Positions 36,801-46,439 of a DNA stretch of 64,000 nt are shown one piece after another. The stretch is from Synaphobranchus kaupii (Eukaryota > Chordata > Actinopteri > Anguilliformes > Synaphobranchidae). The stretch's first letter is position 1. The number at the start of each line of letters is the position of its first letter. The translations under genes were made by a program, and so were the position numbers. The notes below the pieces were generated by a model. It ran no database searches. It worked only from the letters and a program-made list of their open reading frames with translations, and was not told the origin of the DNA. The stretch lies in assembly GCA_029718625.1 (NCBI GenBank), contig CM056376.1, positions 80,558,541 through 80,622,540 on the forward strand, in the 5' to 3' direction.

Positions 36801-37459
36801 GAAGGAGTAGCCAGCAGACAGAGCAGCTGGAGTGGCTGTGTTATCGGGAGTGATCCAGGTCTCAGTGAGAGCCAAGAAGTGGATGGACTTCACCTTGGCA
36901 TAGGCAGTGATGAAGTCAGCTTTCTGGACGGCTGACCGGCAGTTCCATAGTCCACCCACCACTGAGAGTTCCTTATGAGAGGACAGTGGTGAGCAGACCA
37001 GGTTAGCCGGACAGCGTCTGCGGTGGTTGGGCCTCCTGGAGCGAGGCATGGAGCACAGAGGAATGGGGGTTAGACACATGGTAGGGAGTGGTAAGACAGG
37101 TTAGGTGGGGAAAGATCATTACAAACAGATAATTCAGACAAATTGACGATTTATTTACGTATTTACGGCAGCCTCTGTTTTAATTTATAGACTATTTGCT
37201 AATTTCCCAATTGCACTCAGCTGCTTGCAGGGCTAGTTCACTCAGGTGAATCTATTTTCAATTAGCAACACAAAAGAGTAGCAGCTGGTCTAAAAACACA
37301 AAGCAAGTTAACAACTGACCGCTAATGCTGCAATTTACTTCAACTACACAGTGACTACGCTACAAACAGTTCAATTAACTAACGCACAGCTGAAACCGAA
37401 TGAAAATAATACACTTAGCCTATCCGACGGTAGATAATTCACAACGCTGGTCTGATTGC
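33889..37459 (-). mobile_element. Nearly full-length L2 LINE
   Basis: It is flanked by the 8-bp duplication ACTCTTAC at 33881-33888 and 37460-37467. On the minus strand it runs from a 380-bp 5' untranslated part through a long coding region to a 3' end with the GGATAAAAGCGTCTGC box and an ATGTA tail at 33889-33905. The other arm of the surrounding palindrome keeps the empty site (near 37940-37950), which confirms both junctions. At about 3.57 kb it is long for a fish L2 copy, most of which are 5'-truncated. Confidence 0.92.
34164..37079 (-). pseudogene. L2 ORF2 (endonuclease plus reverse transcriptase), two frameshifts
   Basis: This protein nicks target DNA and copies the LINE RNA from the nick. 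On the minus strand the first segment, 37079 to about 36760, has LWNCRSAVQKADFITAY and LALTETWITPDN, the start of the apurinic-type endonuclease. A change in a G run near 36762 shifts to the long frame ending at 34670. That frame has ILLGDFNL and VSDHFFISFSL (endonuclease), YRPVSLLPFLSKTIERAVLN, LIRLDLSAAFDTVNH, TGVPQGSVLGSLLFSTYI and catalytic YADDT at 34991-35005. A second shift near 34672 leads to the carboxyl part (SRLDYCNSLLASLP to LKTHLFRLHLD). Two single breaks in an otherwise readable 970-codon gene suggest a fairly young insertion. Confidence 0.9.
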
Positions 37460-38415
37460 ACTCTTACAAGCGATACTATAACGTCTCTGCATTTGAATGG
37501 ATCTCTATGGGAATTGGGGGGTGGGACTAGATTTAGCTGTAAATTATGCTGGAACAATATCGAATACATGGTTGGTAAAATGGCTGTAAGTCATCAAGGG
37601 TCTGAGGTATCAAACAAGCCTAAAACCATCACTCTGCTGCCAGATATACAGTAGATATGGATGGATCACTTTAAGGATTGTTTCTACTGACAAATTTTCC
37701 TATTGAACTCTATGGAAAAATAAGTCAGGAGAAGAAACCATTCAAGTTATCCATCCATATCTACTGTATTTCTGGCAGCAAAGTGATAGTTTAAGGCTTG
37801 TTTGATATGTCAGAGCCTTGATGACAGAGCCATTTAGCCAACCATGTGTTCCATACTGTTCCAGTGTAATTTACAGCTAAATCTAGTCCCACCCCCCAAT
37901 TCCCATAGAGATCCATTCAAATGCAGACATTTAGTATTGCTTGTAAGAGTACCAGAAAATAAGATAGCAAGAGTCTTTTGATGTTGTCGGGTCACAGACA
38001 TCAGGAGGTCATGGCATGCAAAGGATATGCGACCAAATAGTAAAAATTGATACTTTATTCTATATATGAATGCAGGGGTGCCAATAATTGTGGCCAACGC
38101 GGTTTTGTTAAAAATAATTATTTCTTGATGAGGGATTTTTTATTTCTCATAATAAATGAACGTGAATTAAAGGTTGGATTTTTCTGATTTTTTCAGTGTG
38201 AGATTAAGCTAATTCACCATCGGTGAATTTTTTATAACCCTTTTTACCCATCTTTACCAGGGGTACCAACAAATTTGAGCACGTCTGTATGTATTAGATA
38301 TACAGTAGATGTTCAAGCTGTATAAAATACAAAAAACTGTAAAACTGTCCATGGAGTCTTCAAATGTTAAAACATCCAATTTGTAATCTTTTAAATATAT
38401 TAATAAACAGATAAT

Positions 38416-38672
38416 AACATCCATCCATTATCTAACCTGCTTATTCCTGGTCAGGGTTGCGAGGGGTGCTGGAGCCTATCCCAGCATGCATTGGGCGAGA
38501 GGCAGGAATACACCCTGGACAGGCTGCCAATTCATCACAGGGCACACACACCATTCACTCATACACTCATACCTATGGGAAATTTAGAGTCTCCAATCAG
38601 CCTAATCTGCATGTCTTTGGACTGTGGGAGGAAACCGGAGTAACCGGAGGAAACCCACGCAGACACAGGGAG
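38416..38672 (+). repeat. Common dispersed fish repeat, CATCCATCCATTATC type
   Basis: It contains CATCCATCCATTATCTAACC, GGAGCCTATCCCAGCATGCA, ACACCCTGGACAGG and GGAAACCCACGCAGACACAG in the order seen in a very common fish repeat. I believe it derives from the 3' region of a non-LTR retrotransposon, but I cannot confirm the clade without a library search. Confidence 0.65.
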
Positions 38673-38969
38673 CAGATAATAACAAAAACAGTAATATTAG
38701 ATACATGGCGGATACATGGTGATAATAATATGTTCTTATTTCTAATTTAACATAGACCATGGCAAATCATAGCACACCGGGAGAATTGGATGGTTTTATG
38801 CCAGTGAGGACGTAAGTATTTGTGTTATTTCAGTTAAGGGATGTACTGCCTGCTTCAAATTGTTGCTCATAGTAACAAAGAAAGCACGCTGCAGTGAAAT
38901 AGAATAAGAGATTAACTTCAGATGGAGGTCCTTCAATAGTAGACCCTACATTCCTAAGCCCAGTGCAAG
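38673..38969. other. Short unassigned spacer
   Basis: No feature seen. Confidence 0.3.
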
Positions 38970-38971
38970 TA

Positions 38972-39756
38972 CAGTGCAGTCTGTCAGCATTTGGACAGTG
39001 TTGTTTTGGCTCTTTACTCCAGCACGATGGATTCAAAATCAAACACTGAATATGAGGTTAAAGTGCAGACTGTTAACAATAAATCAAGGGTATTTACATC
39101 CATATCCAGTGATCCATGTAGGAATTACAGCCCTTTTTATACATAGTTTTAGGGGACCGAAAGTAATTGGACAAATGAACATAATCGTAAATAAAGTCAT
39201 CATATTTAGTGCTTGGTTGCAAATCCTTTGCATTTGATGACTACCTGAAGACTGCGACCCATAGACATCACCAGACACCGGGTATCTTCCCTGGTGAAGC
39301 TCTGCCAGGCCAGTACTGCAGCCATCTTCAGTTCCTGTTTGTTTAGGCCAATTTTTGCCTTCAGTCTTGTCTTCAGCAAGTGAAATGCATGTTCAGTTGG
39401 ATTCAGGACTGGTGATTGACTTGGCCAGTCAAGGACATTCCACTTTTTGGCCCTGAAAAACTCCTTTGTTGCTTTAGCAGTGTGTTTGAGGTCACTGTGC
39501 TGCTGCAAGGTTGCCATTCTCTGATTGATTCTTCCACACCAAGATGGCCTGCTTTACTGGCATTGAGTTATTTGGCAAAAAAGGGCTGAAATTCCTATAT
39601 GGTTCACCAGATATGGATGTAAATATCCGTACATTAAAGCTGACAGTCTGCACCTTAACCTCATGTTCATTGTTTCATTTCAAATCCAATGTGCTGGAGT
39701 ACACAGGCAAAACTACAAAAAATGTTTTTCTGTACAAATACTTGTGGACTGCACTG
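38972..39756 (-). mobile_element. Tc1-like transposon, internally deleted, keeps the catalytic end
   Basis: The left end CAGTGCAGTCTGTCAGCATT at 38972-38991 and the right end ...GGACTGCACTG at 39756 are inverted copies, and the match continues for over 100 bases (for example CTCCAGCAC near 39018 and GTGCTGGAG near 39690). The left TA is present; the right has CA. The interior holds only the last third of a transposase on the minus strand, so the DNA-binding part is deleted. Confidence 0.8.
39206..39517 (-). pseudogene. Tc1-like transposase, carboxyl-terminal fragment
   Basis: The frame, about 103 codons, reads LQQHSDLKHTAKATKEFF, WPSQSPVLNPTEHAFHLL and LVMSMGRSLQVVI, ending CKGFATKH. This is the end of the DDE catalytic domain of a Tc1 family. 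The usual DNDPKH motif is changed to HSDLKH, so a catalytic aspartate position looks lost. No DNA-binding domain is present in this copy. Confidence 0.8.
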
Positions 39757-40077
39757 CATTTGGGCCCTTGGTCATCATGCACACTTGCATATATTGCCAG
39801 GAATGGAACAGTGAACCCATAATGTGCTGGTGAGCCATTGTGTGACAGCACACATGCCATTTCATAGCTGTTGTTTTTCCTTCCTGTATGAGTGGGTTTG
39901 AACTGTGTGTTCTGTGTACTTTTATTACAGTTAATAACACAGTCATTAATAGAGAAAAGGCTACCAACCATCTTCTCCTCAGAACATGCAATGAAATCAT
40001 TTATCCTCAGGCAGGTATTGTTTCAATTCACAATATCTTCATCCATTGAAATAATAGATTTACACAGGATATGCAAC
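39757..40077. other. Short unassigned spacer between two Tc1 elements
   Basis: No feature seen. Confidence 0.3.
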
Positions 40078-40079
40078 TA

Positions 40080-40994
40080 CAGATCCTTTCCAAACAATTA
40101 GAATATCATGGAAAAGTTTTTTTTCTTCCATAATTCCATTCAAAAAGTGAAACTTTCATAGATTATAGATTCATTACACACAAAGTGAAATATTTCTAGC
40201 CTTTATTTGTTTCATTTTTCATAATTTTGGCTTACAGCTCCAGAAAACCCCCAAAACAGTACTTCAAGAAATTAGAATAGTGTGTCGAAAATCAGCATTT
40301 ACTTCAGTTATTTCAGAGAAGTGGAGTGGCTGGACTCGAGGAATCCGACAGTTGTAGCCCATGTCCCGGATACGTCTGTACGTGGTGGTTTTTGAAGCAC
40401 TGACTCCAACCTCAGTCCATTCCCTCTGCATCTCTGCCAAATTTTGGAATCGTCTTTGCTTGACAATCCGCTGAAGCCTACGGTCATCTCTTTTGCTTGT
40501 GCACCTTCTCCTGCCACATTTTTCCCTTCCACTAAACTTTCTATTGATATGCTTGGACACTGCACTCTGTGAACAGCCAGCCTCCTTAGCGATTACCTTT
40601 TGTGGCTTACCCATCTTCTGGAGGGTGTCAATGATGGTCTTCTGGCCAATTGTCAAGTCTGCAGTCTTCCCCATACTGAACCAAACTGAGATAAACTTTG
40701 TAGGTGTTTTGAGTAAATTAGATGATAGTGTGACACTCAGTCTAAAACATTAATTCTCTGAAATAACTGAAGTAAATGCTGATTTTCGACACACTATTCT
40801 AATTTCTTGAAATACTGTTTTGGGGGTTTTCTGGAGCTGTAAGCCAAAATTATGAAAAATGAAACAAATAAAGGCTAGAAATATTTCACTTTGTGTGTAA
40901 TGAATCTATAATCTATGAAAGGTTCACTTTTTGAATGGAATTATGGAAAAAAAAAAACTTTTCCATCATATTCTAATTTTTTGGAAAGGATCTG
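40080..40994 (-). mobile_element. Tc1-like deletion derivative with 242-bp inverted ends
   Basis: The element is flanked by TA at 40078-40079 and 40995-40996. Inverted ends cover 40080-40320 and 40752-40994 with very few differences; the outermost bases are CAGATCCTTTCCAAA. Between them is a single minus-strand frame for the amino end of a transposase. The catalytic part has been removed at the inner edge of the left repeat. Confidence 0.88.
40264..40674 (-). CDS. Tc1 transposase DNA-binding region only, 136 codons
   Basis: The frame opens MGKTADLTIGQKTIIDTLQK and continues through AGCSQSAVSKHI, GRRRCTSKRDDRRLQRIVK and TYRRIRDMGYNCRIPRVQPL. This is the bipartite paired-like helix-turn-helix with a GRRR AT-hook-like linker that binds Tc1 terminal repeats. 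At about residue 117 it enters the left terminal repeat and ends after 19 more codons. The DDE catalytic domain is wholly absent. The frame is unbroken and keeps its ATG, while no stop or frameshift interrupts the domain. Whether it is expressed is unknown; a binding-only product could compete with active transposase (inference). Confidence 0.75.
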   Translation of the reverse strand: MGKTADLTIGQKTIIDTLQKMGKPQKVIAKEAGCSQSAVSKHINRKFSGREKCGRRRCTSKRDDRRLQRIVKQRRFQNLAEMQREWTEVGVSASKTTTYRRIRDMGYNCRIPRVQPLHFSEITEVNADFRHTILIS

Positions 40995-40996
40995 TA

Positions 40997-42062
40997 TTTG
41001 CCAGTTGAACAATGAACTGAATAACCGTTAGGCCACAACTAGGCACGACTGTATGAAAACATCATAAGACCTGTACTTCTGCATATTAGATTGTTTAGCA
41101 TGTTTAAATGTTTGAAATAAATAAACATTAATCAGCAGTGTATATACTTTCAGAATCCATAATGCAGTTCAGTGTTAAGTCTCACTATCTAAGTTCAGTG
41201 TTCTGATGTGTGACACATCCTATTAGACACCCAATTTCTCCCATTGGACTTGCAGGTTGACCTCATCATATTCAACTTCTGTGAATACTAATCAACCATT
41301 AAAGACTAGAATAGGGGGCAGGGTACTCATATATTTAAAATCCAGATGACAGTTGTAATGCACACACAGCAACGCACGCTGGCACACATGGACACACAGG
41401 CACACACACTTTCAAATATCTGAAATGCTAACATGAGTGTGTCTACCTCAGATCATCGAAAACGTCAATATGTTTTCAAATGTATTCACGCTCAACAGTA
41501 TGTTTTTACTGTTTTATGCATGTAGTCATCTGCTGTTTGTTTTTTCAGATTTATCATATTTGTTTATTTGATTTATCAAGCATGACAGACCTCAGCTGTG
41601 AGAATCGAGTTAAGGACGTTGCTCATCTCGTTTGAAAGCCCTTGGCGTAGGCTATTCTTCCATTGGATTATCCAGTGCCCGACAAAGCTTTTGAATGCAT
41701 CACCTTGGCAAATGAGGTTAATGAATGCAAATCAGAACACAGCGGCCATAATCTGCACAAAGACGATGCTGCAATCATCGTTTCTCAAAACCCGTATTAT
41801 CATCCTGTCCACTTGAGGGACGATGCTGTCTGCTATGGACTTGTTTGATGGCATGATAACGGAGATAGACTTGAATCTGCGTGGGATATTTCAGGCTGTG
41901 GTGGGCTCAATGGATTACAGGGGTCGGAATCCGGAGAAATTGTTTCATCTCGTTCCAAGCGGATGACATCATTAGACCATTTCATGGGGTCTAAAGCGTG
42001 TCTTCTGCCAATCTGCCACAAGGGACCGCAAATCAGCTCATTGTACAGGGAATGCAGCATTA
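40997..42062. other. Unassigned sequence
   Basis: No supported gene. A CA-rich patch lies near 41360-41410. The 61-codon frame near 41663 has no recognisable domain. Confidence 0.3.
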
Positions 42063-42089
42063 CCCAGCTAACGAAATCGCGTTCTAGGA

Positions 42090-43000
42090 AGGTTCCCTGT
42101 ATGTTATCAAGGTTGCTCTAAACGTTCCCTGGTTGATGCAATGTTGAGTTTTTTTTCATGTTCTAAGAACTTTCACACGTTTCTGAGGAACGTCCCTTTA
42201 ACATTCCAGAAACATTCTAGGAGCATTCCTCTTAGGTTCTAGGCACATTCTATGTAACATGAGGGTATCGTTCTGGGAACCTTCCTCTTGTGCTCCACAA
42301 ACAATTTATATAACATCAGGGGAACATTCTAGGAGCATACCATGTAACATCAAAGGGGAACATTCTCTTGGCATTCCATAAAACATCAGGGCAATGTTCT
42401 ATGTTACATGAGGGTATCGTTCTGGGAACCTTCATCTTGCTCTTCACGAACAGTTTATATGACATCAGGGGAACATTCTAGGAGCATACCATGTAACATC
42501 AGAGGGGAACATTCTCTGGGCATTTCATAAAACATCTGGGCAACATTCTATGTAACATGAGGGCATCATTCTGGGAACCTTCCTCTTGCGCTCTATGAAC
42601 AGCTTATATAACATCAGAGGAACATTCTAGGAGAATTCCATGGAACATCAGAGGAATGTTCTATGTAACATTAGGGTATCTTTCTGGGAACCTTCCTCTT
42701 TCGCTCTATAAACAGTTTATATAACATCAGGGGACCATTCTAGGAGCATTCCATGAAACGTCAGGAGAACATTCTGTGTAACATGAGAGTAACGTTCTGG
42801 GAACCTTCCTCTGGCGTTCTAAGAGTATTCTATATAATATGAGGGGAACATTCTCTGGGCATTCCATAAAACATCAGGGCAACGTTCTACGTAACATGAG
42901 GGTAACATTCCGGGAACCTTCCTCTTGTGCTCTACGAACATTTTCAATAACATCAGGGGAACATTCTAGGAGCATTTCATGAAACATCAGAGGACCATTC
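42090..43000. repeat. Left tandem array, 113- and 149-bp periods
   Basis: The phrase TCTGGGAACC recurs at 42272, 42421, 42570, 42683, 42796 and (as TCCGGGAACC) 42909. The first intervals are 149 bases and the last three 113, a difference of one 36-base sub-block. Words such as AACATTCTAGGAGCAT and TAACATGAGGGTA recur in each unit. Confidence 0.9.
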
Positions 43001-43002
43001 TA

Positions 43003-43075
43003 CGGCGGCAGTATAGTATAATGGTTAAGGAACTGTGATGACAGATAGGAAAGCAAGGTTGGGAACCATTGAGAA
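43003..43075 (+). repeat. tRNA-like module 1 in the 6.3-kb element
   Basis: GGCAGTATAGTATAATGGTT fits the head of fish tRNA-derived SINEs and a polymerase III A box; the B box, GGTTGGGAACC, is worn. It lies at the inner edge of the left array. Confidence 0.45.
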
Positions 43076-43204
43076 TCAAAGCAGAAAATATATAGGCTGA
43101 ATGCAAGTACACAGCATTCAGGTTATGGTACACAGTGCAATACAATGAGGGTTTAAGGACACTCCAGGGGGAGTTCTACAACAATTTCCATACAACATTT
43201 ACAC

Positions 43205-43300
43205 TTACTCAATTTAGATCCTGCCGATGCCGGGACTCAAACTTGTGATCCTTTTGTCAAGAGACTGCGCCTCTGCCCATTACACCACGGTCTTGTGATG
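43205..43300 (-). repeat. tRNA-like module 2 (minus strand)
   Basis: Read on the minus strand: CGTGGTGTAATGGGCAGAGG (A-box context), an AGTCTCTTG anticodon-region stretch and AGTTTGAGTCCCGG (B box). Layout is tRNA-like but stems are not clearly paired, so I do not call a tRNA gene. Confidence 0.45.
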
Positions 43301-43995
43301 ATAGAGCTCGACTCCGAAAACACACTACCAACCTATAACGAAGGACTTTGGTTGTACCAGACCTGTGCCAAAGAATACTTGTATTTTCAATTGTATTCAT
43401 AAATATTACATTACCAAATAGGAGAACTAATGAGGAATGAAATCTCAAACGTTTGTGACTATGTCATTTTCTGTAGCTAGTGAGTTAACTTAACATATTT
43501 TATAGGGTAGAAAATGTTCAAATCATAATGACATCTACCTGTGCAAAATAAATATTGCAAGTAGCCTATCTTATAAGTGACTTTTTAAATGATGTTGTAG
43601 CTGTCCCTACTGAGGAAATTTCAAAATTAGTTTTTTTCTTGAGAATTTTTTGCTTTCACTTGAATTGGGTTTAATTGTGTTCAATTAGCTAAAACTATAT
43701 TTCTGGCCCTTAACTAAAACCTACGGAAGCCCTAAAAGGCACGGTGAAAAAAAAATTGTACGTAGCCTACGAGATAAACTTTTAAAAAAAAAATTAATAA
43801 AATAGTAGTAGGCTACATTAAGTTGTGCGTACGACTTAGCATTGGAGAAGGATTTCCGTAGCTTTAAACAAACTCATGAAACCAACCTCGATTAGCTGGA
43901 ATCTAGACGTCGGAGTGGGGAAATATAGGTTGAGAGACGTTTTGACATAAACTGACGCTAACCCTTATTAGCATTCACCTGAACGCTACACGGCG

Positions 43996-45556
43996 TTTCG
44001 CCGACTCTTCGTCACAAAAATGTTCACTGGGTGACACGAAAAATCTATGATTATTTAGTCTTCAAATGCCCATTGTGTAATCATATAACCTCAAGATCCG
44101 CGTATTTTGCTAGTGTATTGACAAATGCAGACTTCCCCTGATAAAATATGCTAGGCCTATAACTTGTTTCATTCTGAACTAATTTTCGTGTTATAAATGT
44201 GAGAAATATCTGCATAACGCTTATTTACTAATTTCCCAGAAAAGCTAGCCTATTTGTAAAACGTCGTTTCATAGCCTACAAGAGTTGTCAAAATGTTGTC
44301 AGAGCTGATTATGATATAAGTTAGCCTATGCATTAAATATCTAAGTGGAGGGTTAATAATGCTAGACTGCATGACATATGATAGCCTATACAAATGTATT
44401 TCATAGATAACTGTGAGCAGTTATTGCTCCAAACTTTAATAATAATGTTAATTTTTATTGCATTATATAGCACGTCGCAGTTCAATATAGCCTCGCTATA
44501 TGACTTGGTGCACATCTAATTCTATAACGGTGGATCACGCTATATTCTCAGTCAAGCTGATCTCCTGGATAATGAAGCTATTTTCCCCCTGCTACGAGTA
44601 GGCTAACCCCAGTAAAATTGCATAGCCTAATTTGAAACGTAGGCAACCAGTTGGTAAGAAAAGCGGAGGTATCTAAACGTGTAAAAAGCCATGTGGAATA
44701 GACTACTGCAACTTGCTCTAAGAATTCCAGCTCATTTTGTAGGCTAATTATAACTGGTTATATTTCTGCAGAATGCGATGTCCTGGAGTAAGAAACTGTC
44801 AAGAAACGCTTACCCTATGCACGGTGCCCCCCTAGTGGTAGTTGTTGACGTCCCAATTATAGCAGCCTATTCATATTTCTCTGAAATTATAAATTAATTT
44901 ACAACAAAAAACTTTGACATTTTGACAACTCCTATAGGCTATAATCATTAAAAGGCCTTTTGCAAATATGCTAGCTGCTCTGGGAAATTTGGCAATAAGG
45001 TAACCTGTGTTATGCAGATATTTCTGACGTTTATAACACGAAAATTAGTTCAGCATTAAGGGAGTTATAGACCTAGCATATTTTCTCAGGGGAAGTCTGC
45101 ATCTGTCAATACACTATCAAAATATGCTGACCTTTATGTGACTTATATATGTATTATATTAGCCTATATGTAACCTATAAAACTACGCATAAGTGAGCGG
45201 TAGGCCTATTTAGTTTTTTATATTTAAGGACTGAGCAACCAATGATCATAGCTGAACAGATCCCTTTCATGCCAACTTGAAATGTATAGGTCTACGGCTT
45301 GAAATAAATAGGCCTACGCCTTGAAATAAATGCGAGTGGAAATAAATAGGCTACCCATTGAAATAAAAGAGACGTAAAATAATTAATATTTATTTTGACA
45401 CACGGCAATAACAGCTTGTTTAGCCTGATCTTCCGAGAAAAAATCCAAGTGTGATTTTGAGGTTATATGATTACAAAATGGGCATTTGAAGACTAAATAA
45501 CCATTGTTTTTTTCTGTTACCCAGTGAGCATTTTTGTGTTAAAAAGTCGGCGGAAC
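43996..45556. repeat. Inner inverted repeat, arms of about 260 bp
   Basis: The left arm, 43996-44256, matches the reverse complement of the right arm, 44965-45556. Shared phrases include ATTTAGTCTTCAAATGCCCA, TAATCATATAACCTCAA, GCAGACTTCCCCTGA, CTAATTTTCGTGTTATAAA and AGAAATATCTGCATAAC. The right arm is interrupted by about 320 bases (about 45120-45440), which carry AAATAAATAGGCC repeats. The loop between arms is about 700 bp with no supported gene. Confidence 0.8.
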
Positions 45557-46062
45557 TACAATGGTGATGTCATCTGCATATACCCACTGAGCACAAACCC
45601 ATATAAACTTTAAAATGTTGGTGAAATATGGAATACCATCCAAGCTCTCATTTGGCCCTTTTTAGACTGGCTAAAATCTACAATATAAATGTGCACATTT
45701 TGTGTTATAATTTTCATATGTGATTCAGTTGTAAATTCAAAGACAAACAATATGGATTAATGTGGATGCATTTCTCAAAATGTCATTGCTTTGTCAAGTG
45801 AAATCTGGCCTACATGATGCAATTTCACCACTCCTCACTTAAAATGTCAAAACATTTAGCCAATTTGTTACCACAAAGCTTGGGCAAACAACATGGCACA
45901 AGTTTCTATTCTAGGCAGACAGAGTTTGTACCAAAAAATAATGTTGCACAAATTTCTGCTATGCGCATGTGTGTGGACTTGTACATGAGAGTCAACAACT
46001 TGCCTGTCCATACTCGTTTGTGATATCATTCATTAAACACTACAACACAGTGGCAAACATGT

Positions 46063-46140
46063 GGCCTTGATTTCTCAGTGGAAAAGCACTAGTCTTCAGT
46101 TTCGAGGATTGTGAGTTCGATTCCTGCTTGCTGTCGTGTT
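46063..46140 (+). repeat. tRNA-like module 3
   Basis: CTCAGTGGAAAAGCAC resembles the tRNA D-arm or A-box region, and GTGAGTTCGATTCCTGC is a good B box. The middle, AGTCTTCAGTTTCGAGGATT, resembles the corresponding stretch of module 2 on the opposite strand. Confidence 0.5.
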
Positions 46141-46317
46141 TTTTTACATGAAACAAATTGGTTGAAACGTGGTATAAACAAGAACTCTTGAAAGAGGACA
46201 GAGGTCTACAAATAAACGTAGAAGAAAATTCACTTTGGAACCATTTTAAGAGGTCTTTTCACTGACTGCAATAGACGTTTATTTTAGGGCTTTTAGCCTG
46301 AAAATTGCTCACTGCAA

Positions 46318-46408
46318 GGGACAAGGTGCTCTAGTAGCTCAACCAGGTAAATCGCATGTCATCTGCGATTCCTGTTTTCCACAACATGGGTTCAAATCCG
46401 GCGCAAGA
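46318..46408 (+). repeat. tRNA-like module 4
   Basis: TAGTAGCTCAACCAGGTAAA resembles an A box and ATGGGTTCAAATCCGGC a strong B box, at about 60 bases spacing. It lies just before the right tandem array. Confidence 0.5.
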
Positions 46409-46439
46409 TAAACCTCAAAGGCCATTCACTCTTTCCCTT

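Larger units (their letters stand above)
33551..38287. mobile_element. Long-palindrome Tc1/mariner-type element, split by an L2
   Basis: The ends, CAGACGTGGTCAGATTTGTT at 33551-33570 and the inverted counterpart ending CACGTCTG at 38287, are flanked by TA at 33549-33550 and 38288-38289. The two arms mirror each other over almost their whole length: 33551-33888 joined to 37460-37710 on the left, and about 37715-38287 on the right. The centre is near 37710. Without the L2 and one target copy the element is 1158 bp and has no transposase, so it is a foldback-type passenger. TA duplication and terminus suggest the Tc1/mariner group; family membership is inferred. Confidence 0.85.

Noticed and set aside
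46318..46408. Functional tRNA gene
   Set aside because: Good A- and B-box-like words, but I could not pair a proper acceptor stem and the spacing is long; SINE-like or element-borne origin is more likely.
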